This document shows, one piece after another, positions 16,707 through 25,593 of a stretch of DNA of 64,000 nucleotides. The stretch is taken from assembly GCF_030580865.1 (NCBI RefSeq), contig NZ_JAUQSY010000003.1:186001-250000 (forward strand), written 5' to 3'. The DNA is from Hymenobacter aranciens (GTDB lineage: Bacteria > Bacteroidota > Bacteroidia > Cytophagales > Hymenobacteraceae). Below the pieces are notes generated by a model. That model saw only the letters and a program-made list of their open reading frames with translations. It was not told the DNA's origin and searched no databases. Each line of letters starts with the position of its first letter. The first letter of the stretch is position 1. A program made the position numbers and the translations under genes.

Positions 16707-17654
16707 ATGTCTGAAGAAAAAAAACGTATCCTGATAACCGGCGGCGCCGGTTTCCTGGGGTCCCACCTCTGCGACCGGTTTCTGACCGAGGGCTACCACG
16801 TCATCGCCATGGACAACCTGGTGACGGGCAACCTGGCCAACATCGAGCACCTGTTTAAGCGTGAGGATTTCGAGTTTCACCACCACGACGTGAGTAAGTT
16901 CGTGTTCGTGCCCGGCAAGCTTGATTACATCCTGCACTTCGCCTCGCCAGCCTCGCCGATTGACTATCTCAAGATTCCGATTCAGACTCTGAAAGTGGGT
17001 TCGCTCGGTACGCACAACCTGCTGGGCCTGGCCCGCGTGAAAGGTGCCCGCATGCTGATTGCCAGCACTTCGGAAGTGTACGGTGACCCCGAAATCCACC
17101 CGCAGGTTGAAACCTATTTTGGCAACGTGAACCCCGTGGGCCCGCGCGGCTGCTACGACGAAGCCAAGCGTTTCCAGGAAGCCATCACGATGGCCTACCA
17201 CAACCACCACGGCCTCGAAACCCGCATCATCCGTATTTTCAACACCTACGGCCCGCGCATGCGTCTCGACGACGGCCGCGTGCTGCCGGCGTTCCTCTCG
17301 CAGGCCTTGCGCGGCGAGAACCTGACGGTGTTCGGCGACGGCTCGCAGACCCGCTCGTTCTGCTACGTGGACGACCTCGTGGAAGGCATCTACCGCCTGC
17401 TGCTCAGCGACTATCACCTGCCCGTGAACATCGGCAACCCGGCCGAAATCACCATCAAGCAGTTCGGCGAGGAAATTGCCAAACTGACGGGTGTGGAGTT
17501 CAAGCCGACCTACCAGGCGCTGCCCGAAAACGACCCCATGAAGCGCAAGCCGGACATCACCAAGGCCAAGGAAATCCTAGGCTGGGAGCCCAAGGTAGAC
17601 CGCGCCGAAGGCCTGCGCCGCACGCTCGAATACTTCAAGGAGCACGTTAAGTAA
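16707..17654 (+). CDS. uxs: UDP-glucuronate decarboxylase (UDP-xylose synthase)
   Basis: A 315-residue extended SDR. It has the NAD-binding motif GGAGFLGSH at residues 12-20, the catalytic Tyr-x3-Lys in GCYDEAKR near residue 150 and TSEVYGDP upstream of it. [12 protein letters not shown] and [12 protein letters not shown] are typical of UXS enzymes. It converts UDP-glucuronate, the product of ugd just upstream, into UDP-xylose. A long inverted repeat occupies the gap to ugd, and the gene ends at a terminator-like hairpin, so ugd-uxs form a short unit. An ArnA-type decarboxylase or a 4-epimerase are weaker alternatives. Confidence 0.92.
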   Translation: MSEEKKRILITGGAGFLGSHLCDRFLTEGYHVIAMDNLVTGNLANIEHLFKREDFEFHHHDVSKFVFVPGKLDYILHFASPASPIDYLKIPIQTLKVGSLGTHNLLGLARVKGARMLIASTSEVYGDPEIHPQVETYFGNVNPVGPRGCYDEAKRFQEAITMAYHNHHGLETRIIRIFNTYGPRMRLDDGRVLPAFLSQALRGENLTVFGDGSQTRSFCYVDDLVEGIYRLLLSDYHLPVNIGNPAEITIKQFGEEIAKLTGVEFKPTYQALPENDPMKRKPDITKAKEILGWEPKVDRAEGLRRTLEYFKEHVK

Positions 17655-17681
17655 GCCCCGGCCGCCGGCCGCTGCTGTTTC

Positions 17682-17726
17682 CGAGGCACCCCGTTCTGCT
17701 CTGCCCGAGCGGGGCGGGGTGCCTCG
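17682..17726 (+). terminator. Terminator-like hairpin after uxs
   Basis: A perfect 12-bp stem (CGAGGCACCCCG with CGGGGTGCCTCG) with a 21-nt loop is followed by CTGTTT. The T-run is short, so termination may be partial. Confidence 0.6.
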
Positions 17727-17773
17727 CTGTTTAAGAGTGGCGGCCCTACTTTTACACTTTCACTACCGCCCCC

Positions 17774-18190
17774 ATGCCCGATTTGGCCCGTCCGTTTCTG
17801 ATTGAGTTTCCCAAGCTCGGCGCGCCCGAAATCGGCTACATCTCGGTGGCGGAAAATGCCGGCGACCTGCTGCCCTTCGCCGTGCAGCGCGTGTTCTGGA
17901 CCTACTACACGCCCGAAAGCATCGTGCGCGGGCGGCACGCGCACCACCGCACGGCGCAGGTGCTCATCGCCGCCACCGGGCGCATCACCGTCACCACCGA
18001 AGTAGCCGGCGAGCCCATCGAAACCTTCCGGCTCGAAAACCCGCGGGTGGGGCTGTACGTGCCGCCCTATTGCTGGCATACCATGCAGTATTCGCACACG
18101 GCCGTGCAGCTGGTGCTGGCTTCGCAGCCCTACGACGAAGCCGACTACATTCGGGACTACGACCAGCTGCGGGCACTGTGGCGGCAATAA
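17774..18190 (+). CDS. Sugar 3,4-ketoisomerase (FdtA/QdtA family cupin)
   Basis: A 138-residue cupin. The motif VRGRHAHHRTAQVLI (residues ~51-65) corresponds to the RGxHAH(K)xxxQxL signature of dTDP-4-keto-6-deoxyglucose 3,4-ketoisomerases, and VPPYCWHTMQYS supplies the second conserved strand. These enzymes convert dTDP-4-keto-6-deoxyglucose to the 3-keto sugar, which a DegT aminotransferase then aminates. Here the aminotransferase follows after one GNAT gene, and all three genes overlap by 1-4 nt, which supports a dTDP-3-amino-3,6-dideoxyhexose pathway. Whether the product is of the galacto (Fdt) or gluco (Qdt) type cannot be read by eye. TACTTTTA at 17748 is a near-match to the promoter box. 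Confidence 0.85.
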   Translation: MPDLARPFLIEFPKLGAPEIGYISVAENAGDLLPFAVQRVFWTYYTPESIVRGRHAHHRTAQVLIAATGRITVTTEVAGEPIETFRLENPRVGLYVPPYCWHTMQYSHTAVQLVLASQPYDEADYIRDYDQLRALWRQ

Positions 18191-19137
18191 TGAAAGCGGC
18201 CCCCGAATTGCTGGCCGCCCGGGCAGCCGAACTAGCCTTTTTGTCGCCCTACCACTTTCTGCGCGAGTTGCCGGCCGCGGCCCGGGAGCAGTTCGGCGGG
18301 GCAGCCCTGGCGGATTTTGGAGCTGATGCTGCTGAAGAAGTGCTGCCGATGGCGGACACCTCCGGCCAGTGGCTGCTGCGCCGCCTGCCCTGGGATTCGG
18401 CGTTTTTCGAAATTCCGACCTGCCGTCTGGTAACGGGCTTATTTACCGGAGAGACGCCGCCGGCTGCCCTGCAAACCGCTGCTGCTGCTCTGCGCAGCCA
18501 GCTGGCCCAGCAGGGGTGCTTCTACGCCTTCAGCGTGGTGCCCGCCGAGGATATCCGCCTGCTCCAGGCGCTGAGCGGTGCCGGTTGGCAGCTCATCGAA
18601 ACGCGGCTGCATTACTACCATCCGGCGGTAGCCGAGGCGGCCGCACCGCGCTGGCCCGTGCGCCCCGCCCGGGCCGATGAGGCCGCGCTGCTGGGCCGGG
18701 TGGCCGCTGCCGCCCGCAACCCCTTCGACCGCTTCCACGCCGACCCGTGGATTGGTGCCGAACGCGCCGACGCGCTGCTAGCCCGCTACGCCGAAGCTGC
18801 CACCACCGGCGCCCTGGCCGACGTGGTGCTGGTGCCTGCTGAGCCTGGCTTGCCCATCGATTCGTTTCTAGCAATTTCTGATTTGCAGGTTGACACCCAA
18901 AAGCTGGGCGTACCGCTCTCGCGGGTGCTGCTCGCGGCCGTGGGCCCGGCCAACCGGGGCTGGCACCGCCGCCTGCTGAGCGAAACCCTGCACCGTGCCC
19001 GCACCCTGGGTCAGCGCTACGTGCTGATGACCACGCAGGCCACCAACCGGGCAGTCGTTCACAACGCCGAGGCGCTGGGCTTCCGGCTGGGGGCTACCAG
19101 TCACGTGCTGGCCTGCCATTTATCTTTGCCGGAGTGA
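18190..19137 (+). CDS. GNAT acetyltransferase, WecD-like
   Basis: A 315-residue protein whose ATG shares one base with the upstream stop (taATG). The motif [18 protein letters not shown] near residues 60-78 is the (L)PWDSxFFG signature of WecD/RffC-type acetyltransferases, which acetylate dTDP-amino-deoxy sugars. The C-terminal part ([21 protein letters not shown], and a late [20 protein letters not shown]) matches the GNAT acetyl-CoA fold. Lying between a ketoisomerase and an aminotransferase gene, it is likely to N-acetylate the sugar amine they make. The known Fdt and Qdt pathways use a hexapeptide (left-handed beta-helix) acetyltransferase instead. Confidence 0.8.
   Translation: MKAAPELLAARAAELAFLSPYHFLRELPAAAREQFGGAALADFGADAAEEVLPMADTSGQWLLRRLPWDSAFFEIPTCRLVTGLFTGETPPAALQTAAAALRSQLAQQGCFYAFSVVPAEDIRLLQALSGAGWQLIETRLHYYHPAVAEAAAPRWPVRPARADEAALLGRVAAAARNPFDRFHADPWIGAERADALLARYAEAATTGALADVVLVPAEPGLPIDSFLAISDLQVDTQKLGVPLSRVLLAAVGPANRGWHRRLLSETLHRARTLGQRYVLMTTQATNRAVVHNAEALGFRLGATSHVLACHLSLPE
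19121..19128 (+). promoter_or_regulatory. TAnnTTTG box just before the 19134 GTG start
   Basis: TATCTTTG followed by CCGGAGTG, ending 5 nt before the start of the aminotransferase gene and inside the previous coding sequence. It may be an internal promoter giving a leaderless mRNA, or chance. Confidence 0.3.
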
Positions 19138-20252
19138 GCGATTTTATTCCTTTTCTCTCCCTGGCCCCGCAGCACGAGCCGTTGCGGGCCGAGGTGCTGG
19201 CCGCCGTGGCCCGCGTTTACGATTCGAACTGGCTGGTGCTGGGGGAGGAGGTAGCCGCTTTCGAGCGCGAATACGCTGCCTTCAGCCAAGTGACTTACTG
19301 CGTGGGTGTTGCCAATGGATTGGATGCAATGGTGCTGGCCCTGCGGGCGCTGGGCGTCGGGCCGGGCGATGAAGTTATCGTGCCTTCCAATACCTATATC
19401 GCCACCTGGCTGGCCGTGACGCAGGTGGGCGCCACACCGGTGCCCGTGGAGCCCGACCCCGCCACGGCCAACCTCGACCCGGACCGCCTGCCGGCTGCGC
19501 TCACGCCCCGCACCCGGGCCATCATACCGGTGCATCTCTACGGTCAGGCCTGCCGCATGCCCGAAATCATGGCCTTTGCCCGGCAGCATGGCCTATGGGT
19601 GGTGGAAGACAATGCCCAGGCCCACGGCGCGGCCTTCGCCGGCCAGCTCACCGGCAGCTTCGGCCACCTCAATGCCACCAGCTTCTACCCCGGCAAAAAC
19701 CTAGGTGCCCTCGGCGATGCCGGCGCCCTGACCACTGCCGATGCCGCGCTGGCCCAGCAGCTGCGGGTGCTGCGCAACTACGGCTCGCAAGAGAAATATC
19801 ACAACGAAGTGGTGGGCTACAACTCCCGCCTCGACGAGCTACAGGCGGCCGTGCTGCGCACCAAGCTGCCGCAGCTGCCACGCTGGACGGCCCAGCGCCA
19901 GCAGCTGGCTGCCTGGTACAACCACTACTTGGCCGATATTCCCGGCCTGCACCGACCGCGCACAGCCTCCGGCGCCACCCACGTTTACCACCTCTACGTG
20001 GTGCGCCACGCCCGGCGCGATGCCCTGCAACGGTACCTGACGCAGCATGGTATCGGTACACTTATCCATTATCCCATCCCGCCGCACCGGCAGCCGGCCT
20101 ACGCGCCGCTGGCGTTGCCAGCCGGGGCATTTCCTATTGCCGAGGAGCTGGCGGCCACCAGCCTCAGCCTGCCGCTGTGGCCGGGCATGAGCGAGGCCCA
20201 GGTAGCCACGGTAGCCGGCGCCATTCGCGAATTTGCGGCATCAGCAGGGTAG
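19134..20252 (+). CDS. DegT/DnrJ/EryC1/StrS sugar aminotransferase (FdtB/QdtB-like)
   Basis: A 372-residue PLP enzyme starting with GTG at 19134 and overlapping the GNAT gene by 4 nt. The Schiff-base lysine is in [15 protein letters not shown] near residue 187; [11 protein letters not shown] carries the Asp that pairs with the pyridine nitrogen, and an N-terminal substrate motif ([17 protein letters not shown]) is present. [15 protein letters not shown] is the pattern of 3-aminotransferases such as FdtB, QdtB and DesV. With the ketoisomerase at 17774 it would make a dTDP-3-amino-3,6-dideoxyhexose using glutamate. Confidence 0.88.
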   Translation: MSDFIPFLSLAPQHEPLRAEVLAAVARVYDSNWLVLGEEVAAFEREYAAFSQVTYCVGVANGLDAMVLALRALGVGPGDEVIVPSNTYIATWLAVTQVGATPVPVEPDPATANLDPDRLPAALTPRTRAIIPVHLYGQACRMPEIMAFARQHGLWVVEDNAQAHGAAFAGQLTGSFGHLNATSFYPGKNLGALGDAGALTTADAALAQQLRVLRNYGSQEKYHNEVVGYNSRLDELQAAVLRTKLPQLPRWTAQRQQLAAWYNHYLADIPGLHRPRTASGATHVYHLYVVRHARRDALQRYLTQHGIGTLIHYPIPPHRQPAYAPLALPAGAFPIAEELAATSLSLPLWPGMSEAQVATVAGAIREFAASAG

Positions 20253-20291
20253 GGGCGCCGGGAAATGCGGCCGCTAATCAAGCCGCGCCTC

Positions 20292-20299
20292 TACTTTTG
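20292..20299 (+). promoter_or_regulatory. TAnnTTTG promoter -7 box for the 20327 glycosyltransferase
   Basis: TACTTTTG lies 27 nt before the ATG at 20327, in the 74-nt gap between the aminotransferase and the glycosyltransferase. Confidence 0.45.
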
Positions 20300-20326
20300 A
20301 TTGGTTTTTATTCGCCCCCGCGCTCC

Positions 20327-21259
20327 ATGCCTACGCTGTCAGTTATCGTGCCCTGCTACTTCAACGAGGAGAATATCCCCGTGACGGTGCGCGAGCTGCT
20401 GGCTAACGAAGCGGCTTTTCCGCCGGAAGTCACGGTGGAGTATGTGTTCGTCAATGACGGCTCGGGCGATGATACGCTGGGCGCCCTGCGCCGGGCGCAG
20501 CAGCAGTACCCGGGCCGCATTCGCGTGGTCGATTTGGCGGGTAACGTAGGTTCCTACAACGCCATTGTGGCGGGTATGGCCCACGCCACCGGCGACTGTA
20601 TGGCCGTGATAACCGCCGATTTGCAGGACCCGCCCGAGCTGCTGCCCCGCATGTATGCTTATTGGCAGCAGGGCATCAAGCTCGTCATCGGCAACCGGCA
20701 GGACCGCGAGGAAACCGGCCTGGCCCAGGCCCTGGCGCGGCTCTTTCACTGGCTGATGCGGCGGCTGGCCCTGCGTAACATCCCGCCCGGCGGCTTCGAT
20801 TTTGTGCTCTTCGACCGGCAGGTGGCCACCGAGGTGCTCAAGTTGCACGAGCGCAACTCCAACGTTTTCTACCTGATGCTTTGGCTGGGCTTTGCCTACG
20901 TCAACATTCCCTACACCCGCCGCCGCCGCCAGCTGGGCCGCTCGCGCTGGACGCTTTCCAAGAAAGTCAAATTGCTGATTGACTCGCTACTGGCTTTCTC
21001 GTTCGTCCCCATTCGGGCCATCTCGGCGCTGGGGCTGGGGCTGGGGCTGGTGGCGCTGCTCTACGGCTGCTATATCATCGCCCTCAAGCTGTTCGGTAGC
21101 AACGAGCCCGCTGGCTGGTCGGCCCTAATGGTGGTGCTGCTGTTCGTGTCGGCCTTTCAGATGGTGGCGCTGGGCATCATCGGCGAATACGTGTGGCGCG
21201 GGCTCGATGCGGCCCGCAAGCGCCCGCTTTACGTGGTGCGCGAGGTCTGGGATAAGTGA
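20327..21259 (+). CDS. Family 2 glycosyltransferase with C-terminal membrane segments
   Basis: A 310-residue GT2 enzyme. It begins MPTLSVIVPCYFNEENIPVT; the GT-A fold shows VFVNDGSGDDT and the DXD-like ITADLQDPPEL. Two hydrophobic helices near residues 230-290 (ALGLGLGLVALLYGCYIIAL and LMVVLLFVSAFQMVALGIIG) and the ending GLDAARKRPLYVV are typical of ArnC/GtrB/DPM-like polyprenyl-phosphate sugar transferases. It probably moves a sugar to undecaprenyl phosphate or into the repeat unit at the inner membrane. The start at 20327 is chosen because the longer frame overlaps the aminotransferase gene. Confidence 0.88.
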   Translation: MPTLSVIVPCYFNEENIPVTVRELLANEAAFPPEVTVEYVFVNDGSGDDTLGALRRAQQQYPGRIRVVDLAGNVGSYNAIVAGMAHATGDCMAVITADLQDPPELLPRMYAYWQQGIKLVIGNRQDREETGLAQALARLFHWLMRRLALRNIPPGGFDFVLFDRQVATEVLKLHERNSNVFYLMLWLGFAYVNIPYTRRRRQLGRSRWTLSKKVKLLIDSLLAFSFVPIRAISALGLGLGLVALLYGCYIIALKLFGSNEPAGWSALMVVLLFVSAFQMVALGIIGEYVWRGLDAARKRPLYVVREVWDK

Positions 21260-21330
21260 TGGTTAAGTGATACTATTTGTAAAAAATTTAGCAGTATCAT
21301 GATTTTGCCGGCTGTTTCGGCCTGCGGGGT

Positions 21331-21338
21331 TACCTTTG
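21331..21338 (+). promoter_or_regulatory. TAnnTTTG promoter -7 box for fcl
   Basis: TACCTTTG, with a TTG at 21305-21307 (23 nt upstream, slightly long for the -33 element), leaves a 45-nt leader to the fcl ATG. Confidence 0.5.
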
Positions 21339-21383
21339 TGGTCCGCGTGCCTTGTGGAACGCCGCCTCAAACAGCCTTTATCG

Positions 21384-22331
21384 ATGGAGAAAAATGACAG
21401 AATATACGTTGCCGGTCACCGCGGAATGGTGGGGTCGGCAATGGTGCGGCGGTTGAAAAAGGCTGGCTTTACGAACCTGATGGTGCGCACCTCGCAGGAG
21501 CTGGACTTGCGCGACCAAGTAGCCGTGCGCGCTTTCTTCGCCGAAACGCGCCCGCAACACGTGATACTGGCCGCTGCGCTGGTAGGGGGCATCCACGCCA
21601 ACAATACCTACCGCGCCGATTTTATCTACTCCAACCTGATGATTCAGTGTAATGTGATTCAGCAGGCGCATGAATCCGGCGTGGAAAAGCTGCTGCTGCT
21701 GGGCTCCTCGTGCATCTATCCGAAGATGGCCCCGCAGCCTATCAGCGAGCAATACTTGCTGACGGGACTGCTGGAGCCCACCAACGAGCCCTACGCCATT
21801 GCCAAGATTGCGGGAGTGAAAATGTGCGACGCGTACCGGGCCCAGCATGGTTCGAACTTCATTTCGGCCATGCCTACTAACCTCTACGGCCCCAACGATA
21901 ACTACGACCTCAACAACTCGCACGTACTGCCGGCGCTGATTCGCAAGTTTCACGACGCCCAGCTGCAACAGCTGCCGGAGGTAGAAGTGTGGGGCACCGG
22001 CAAGCCCATGCGCGAGTTTATGCACGTCGACGACCTGGCCGATGCCTGCTACTTCCTGCTGCAGCACTATAACGAGCCCGGCCCCATCAACGTGGGCACC
22101 GGCACCGATGTGAGCATCGGCGAGCTGGCTCACCTGGTGGCTGAAGTGGTCGGCTACCAGGGCACCATCCGCTTTAATACGGATATGCCCGACGGTACTC
22201 CGCGCAAACTAATGGATAGCAGCAAGCTGGCTGCGCTAGGATGGCAGGCGCGCACCGATTTGGCAACTGGCCTGCGCCACGTCTACCAGGATTTTCTGGC
22301 GGGCGCCGGCAAGAACCTGCAACCCGCTTAA
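21384..22331 (+). CDS. fcl: GDP-L-fucose synthase
   Basis: A 315-residue extended SDR. It shows the NADP-binding motif GHRGMVGSAM, the catalytic LGSSCIYPKMAPQP, the Tyr-x3-Lys in EPYAIAKIAG (around residue 136) and LYGPNDNYD, all hallmarks of GFS/Fcl. It epimerises and reduces GDP-4-keto-6-deoxymannose to GDP-L-fucose. Its substrate is made by Gmd, encoded ~6 kb downstream. The start at 21384 (MEKNDRIYVAGHRG) is preferred to the longer frame at 21336, which would cross the promoter box leader. The next gene is a GT10-type fucosyltransferase, which supports fucose use in the polymer. Confidence 0.95.
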   Translation: MEKNDRIYVAGHRGMVGSAMVRRLKKAGFTNLMVRTSQELDLRDQVAVRAFFAETRPQHVILAAALVGGIHANNTYRADFIYSNLMIQCNVIQQAHESGVEKLLLLGSSCIYPKMAPQPISEQYLLTGLLEPTNEPYAIAKIAGVKMCDAYRAQHGSNFISAMPTNLYGPNDNYDLNNSHVLPALIRKFHDAQLQQLPEVEVWGTGKPMREFMHVDDLADACYFLLQHYNEPGPINVGTGTDVSIGELAHLVAEVVGYQGTIRFNTDMPDGTPRKLMDSSKLAALGWQARTDLATGLRHVYQDFLAGAGKNLQPA

Positions 22332-22361
22332 ACAGTGCCCTTGTCGCCGCTGGCTTCTTTC

Positions 22362-23498
22362 ATGACCCCTTTGCTCAAAGCTACTCTTTTCGTGAGGCCC
22401 GATGCGGCGCTGCTGAACAACGGCGTGTTTTCGGGCGCGCCGCTGCATGGCATGAAAAGCGACATGTACCAGTTCATTGCGCTGCGCCACGAGCTGCGTC
22501 GGCACGGCATCGAGCTGGCTACGCAGGATATTCATCCCCCGCAGGAATCGGCACTGGTGCTGGTGCTCGACCAGGTAGAGGCGTTTCAGGACTTCCAGCG
22601 CCCTGCTACCTGCCTGGCCCTGTGCCTGATGCTGTCGGAACCACCCACGTATTACCCCACCAACTGGGACAAGGCCCGGCATCAGGTATTTGACCGCATC
22701 CTGACGTACGACGTCCAGCTGATAGATGACGTGCGCTATTTCCGGTACCATTACGCCATTGATTTCGAGGACTACCCGGCGTTTCAGCCCGTCAGCGAAG
22801 CCGAGTTTGCGGAGCGTAAGCTGTGCATGCTGGCGGCGGCCTCGTTTGCCGTGCTGCCGCCACCGCCGGGTTCCCGCTCCCTGCTCTACGAGCGCTACAA
22901 CACGCTACGCTGGTTTTCCAACCAGCAGCCCACCCACCTCGATTTCTACAGCCGGGGCGTGCATCCCGACACCTACGCCAGCTTCCGGGGCGCGGGGCTG
23001 CTGAAGCGCTGGCTGCCGCAGTTTGTGCTGCGGGCTATTGTGCACGGTCGCAAGCGCATCTTCGACCGCGTCTACCGGGGCAGCATTCCGCCGCTCGAAA
23101 AGATTGAGTACGTGCGGCGCTATAAGTTTGCCATTGCCTACGAAAACACCGAAGGCCTGAATGGCTACCTGACCGAGAAGCTTTTTGACTGCCTGGCGGC
23201 GGCTACCGTGCCGGTGTATCTGGGCGACCAGCTCGCGCCCGACCTGGTACCGCCGGACTGCTACATCGACCGGCGCCAGTTTGCCACGCACGAAGAGCTG
23301 TACCAGTACCTCGCCACCATGCCGTATGCCCGCTATGCCGAATACGTGGCAGCCATTCAGCGCTTTATGAAGCAAGTGCCGCAAGGCATCCTTTCTACTG
23401 CTTACAACACCCGGCTGCTAACTGATGCACTGCTGGGTGCGCTGCCGAAAGCACTTCGGCCCGTTTCCCAACCCTCGATTTCTCTTTCCCATGGCTGA
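22362..23498 (+). CDS. GT10-type alpha-fucosyltransferase
   Basis: A 378-residue protein. YKFAIAYENTEGLNGYLTEK (residues ~256-275), followed by FDCLAAATVPVYLGD, is the conserved GDP-fucose binding segment of GT10 alpha-1,3/4-fucosyltransferases. The N-terminal half (NNGVFSGAPLHGMKSDMYQF) is the variable acceptor domain. It probably adds fucose from GDP-fucose, made by the upstream fcl product, to the repeat unit. ATG 22362 is chosen; a GTG at 22335 in the same frame would add nine residues. It overlaps the next gene by 8 nt. Confidence 0.85.
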   Translation: MTPLLKATLFVRPDAALLNNGVFSGAPLHGMKSDMYQFIALRHELRRHGIELATQDIHPPQESALVLVLDQVEAFQDFQRPATCLALCLMLSEPPTYYPTNWDKARHQVFDRILTYDVQLIDDVRYFRYHYAIDFEDYPAFQPVSEAEFAERKLCMLAAASFAVLPPPPGSRSLLYERYNTLRWFSNQQPTHLDFYSRGVHPDTYASFRGAGLLKRWLPQFVLRAIVHGRKRIFDRVYRGSIPPLEKIEYVRRYKFAIAYENTEGLNGYLTEKLFDCLAAATVPVYLGDQLAPDLVPPDCYIDRRQFATHEELYQYLATMPYARYAEYVAAIQRFMKQVPQGILSTAYNTRLLTDALLGALPKALRPVSQPSISLSHG

Positions 23499-24651
23499 TA
23501 TTTCATCGCTGCCGGCCCTGACCGGAAATCAGGTCCCGCCCGGTGGGCAGTTCCTGCCCTTGTTCAATACCTTCGTTCATCCCTCGGCGCAACAGCGCGT
23601 GAGTGAGGTGCTTGCCAGTACGTTTCTGAGTGAGGGCAAGCTGGTTAAGCAGTTTGAAGGCCAGCTGACGGCCGAGTTGGGGATGCTGCATCCGGCGGCC
23701 CTCAATTCGGGTACCAGCGCCCTGCACCTAGCGCTGGAGGTGGCCGGCGTTGGTGCCGGCGACGAAGTCATTCTGTCCCCGCAAACCTTCATTGCCTCGG
23801 CCATCACCGTGGTGCAGGTGGGTGCCCGGCCGGTATTTGCCGATATTCAGTACGAAAACGGTAATATCGACCCGGCCGACGTGGAGCACCGCATTACCCC
23901 GCGCACCAAAGCCATTATGGCCGTGCACTGGGGCGGCTATCCCTGCGACATGGCTGAGCTGCATGCCATTGCACAGCGCCACAATCTGGTCGTTATCGAA
24001 GATGCCGCCCATGCTCCCGGAGCTACCTACCAGGGCCAGCCCATCGGCGCCATCTCCGACTATACCTGCTTCTCCTTCCAGGCTATTAAGCACCTGACTA
24101 CCGGCGATGGTGGCGCGCTCTGCGCCCGCGACCCCGAGAAAGCGCGTGAGGTGTTTCGCCGCCGCTGGTTCGGCATCGACCGGGCCAATTCGCCGATGAA
24201 CGAAGTAGGCGAGCGGGAATATGACCTCACCGACGTGGGGTATAAATACCACCTGAGCGACTACGCCGCCGCGCTCGGCTTGGCCAACCTCAACGGCTTT
24301 CACGACCGCATGGCCGTGCGCCGCCAGCGGGTGCAGCAATACCGCGATGGTCTGGCGGCGGTGGCGGGCCTCACGCTGTTTCAGCATCAGACCGACCGCG
24401 AAAGCGCCCATTGGCTGTTCGGCTTTCACGTCGAAAACCGCCTGGACTTTATCCGGGCCCTTAAGGCCAGGGGCGTAGGGGCTTCCGTGGTGCACGATGG
24501 CATCGACAACAACACCCTCTTCGGCGGCAAGCGCCCCGAGCTGACCCAGCAGCGCCGCTTCGACGAAACGCAGATTCACATTCCGCTCCACGATGCGCTG
24601 ACGGCTGAGCAGGCCGGCTATATCGTGGACGTAATCAAGCAAGGATGGTAA
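23491..24651 (+). CDS. DegT/DnrJ/EryC1/StrS sugar aminotransferase
   Basis: A 386-residue PLP enzyme. The N-terminal NSGTSALHLALEVAGVGAGDEV, VVIEDAAHAPGA and the Schiff-base lysine in CFSFQAIKHLTTGDGGAL (~200) are all present, so it is an active-type aminotransferase, not a ColD-like dehydratase that has His there. The substrate is uncertain: with fcl, gmd and a hexapeptide acyltransferase close by, GDP-4-keto-6-deoxymannose (giving GDP-perosamine) is possible, but other NDP-keto sugars fit equally. The ATG at 23491 overlaps the fucosyltransferase gene by 8 nt, suggesting translational coupling. Confidence 0.85.
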   Translation: MADISSLPALTGNQVPPGGQFLPLFNTFVHPSAQQRVSEVLASTFLSEGKLVKQFEGQLTAELGMLHPAALNSGTSALHLALEVAGVGAGDEVILSPQTFIASAITVVQVGARPVFADIQYENGNIDPADVEHRITPRTKAIMAVHWGGYPCDMAELHAIAQRHNLVVIEDAAHAPGATYQGQPIGAISDYTCFSFQAIKHLTTGDGGALCARDPEKAREVFRRRWFGIDRANSPMNEVGEREYDLTDVGYKYHLSDYAAALGLANLNGFHDRMAVRRQRVQQYRDGLAAVAGLTLFQHQTDRESAHWLFGFHVENRLDFIRALKARGVGASVVHDGIDNNTLFGGKRPELTQQRRFDETQIHIPLHDALTAEQAGYIVDVIKQGW

Positions 24652-24659
24652 GCAGCACA

Positions 24660-25592
24660 ATGAAAATTATTGTTTTTGGCCATACCGGCTTTGCCGGGCG
24701 CAACGTAACTGACGAGCTTAGTCGCCACAATGTCAGTTTTGTAGGCGCTTCGCTCAGTACGGGGCTCGACCTGCGCGACCCCGCTGCCACGGCGGCTTTT
24801 CTGCGCGAGCATCAACCCACGCATATCATCAACTGCGCGGCCCACGTGGGCAGCCTCAATTATGTGACTGAGCAGGCGGCTACGGTAGTGGCCGACAACT
24901 CGCGCATGATTCTGGGAATGTACGAGGCCGTGGCGCAGGAATGCCCGCAGGTGTTGGTTATTAATCCAATTGCCAATTGCGCCTACCCGGCCACCGCCGA
25001 TATTTTTCGGGAAGACGAGTGGTGGAACGGTCACCTGCACCGCTCGGTACTGAGCTACGGTACCAGCCGCCGCCTGCTGTGGGCCGCTGCCGAGTGCTTC
25101 CAGTTGCAGTACGGCGTGCGGAGCATTCACCTGCTCACGCCCAACATGTACGGGCCCTACGACTCGACCGACCCCAACAAAGCTCACGCTCTGAATGCGT
25201 TGATTTCCAAGTTTGTGAAAGCTGAGCATACCGGCCAGGCCGAGCTGCCGGTGTGGGGTACGGGCGTGGCCATCCGCGAGTGGCTTTACGCACCCGACTT
25301 TGCCCGCCTGGTGTGGGACGTGCTCCAAAACCCCGACCGTGAGGGCCTCACTCAACCCACCAACCTGGCCCAGAACGACGGCCTGAGCGTGAAGGAGCTG
25401 GTGGGCATCATCCAGGAAAAATTTGACTACTGCGGCAAGCTGGTGTGGGACCCTTCGAAGCCCGACGGTGCTCCCAAAAAAGTGATGGATGACAAGAAAT
25501 TTCGCCAGGTATTCCCAGCGTTTGAATTCACCGATTTCCGCGTCGGTATCGCCGAAACGGTGAAGTATTACGAGTCCGTTTACCCCTACTAA
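24660..25592 (+). CDS. GDP-fucose-synthase-like SDR with substituted catalytic residues
   Basis: A 310-residue extended SDR closest in pattern to Fcl: GHTGFAGRN is the dinucleotide motif at residues ~7-15, NCAYPA matches the CIYPK region, and TPNMYGPYDSTD matches LYGPNDNYD. The expected Tyr-x3-Lys reads Y133-GTS-R137, so the catalytic lysine is arginine, and the Ser of the GSSCIYP motif is replaced (IANCAYP). It may bind but not reduce a sugar nucleotide, or use a different mechanism. It sits between an aminotransferase and a hexapeptide acyltransferase with gaps of 8 and 1 nt, so a role in the same amino-sugar pathway is likely. Confidence 0.8.
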   Translation: MKIIVFGHTGFAGRNVTDELSRHNVSFVGASLSTGLDLRDPAATAAFLREHQPTHIINCAAHVGSLNYVTEQAATVVADNSRMILGMYEAVAQECPQVLVINPIANCAYPATADIFREDEWWNGHLHRSVLSYGTSRRLLWAAAECFQLQYGVRSIHLLTPNMYGPYDSTDPNKAHALNALISKFVKAEHTGQAELPVWGTGVAIREWLYAPDFARLVWDVLQNPDREGLTQPTNLAQNDGLSVKELVGIIQEKFDYCGKLVWDPSKPDGAPKKVMDDKKFRQVFPAFEFTDFRVGIAETVKYYESVYPY

Positions 25593-25593
25593 C

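Noticed and set aside
23491..24651. ColD-type 3-dehydratase for a colitose pathway, suggested by the neighbouring Fcl-like SDR
   Set aside because: The active-site lysine is present (FQAIKHLTTGDGG), whereas ColD enzymes have histidine there.
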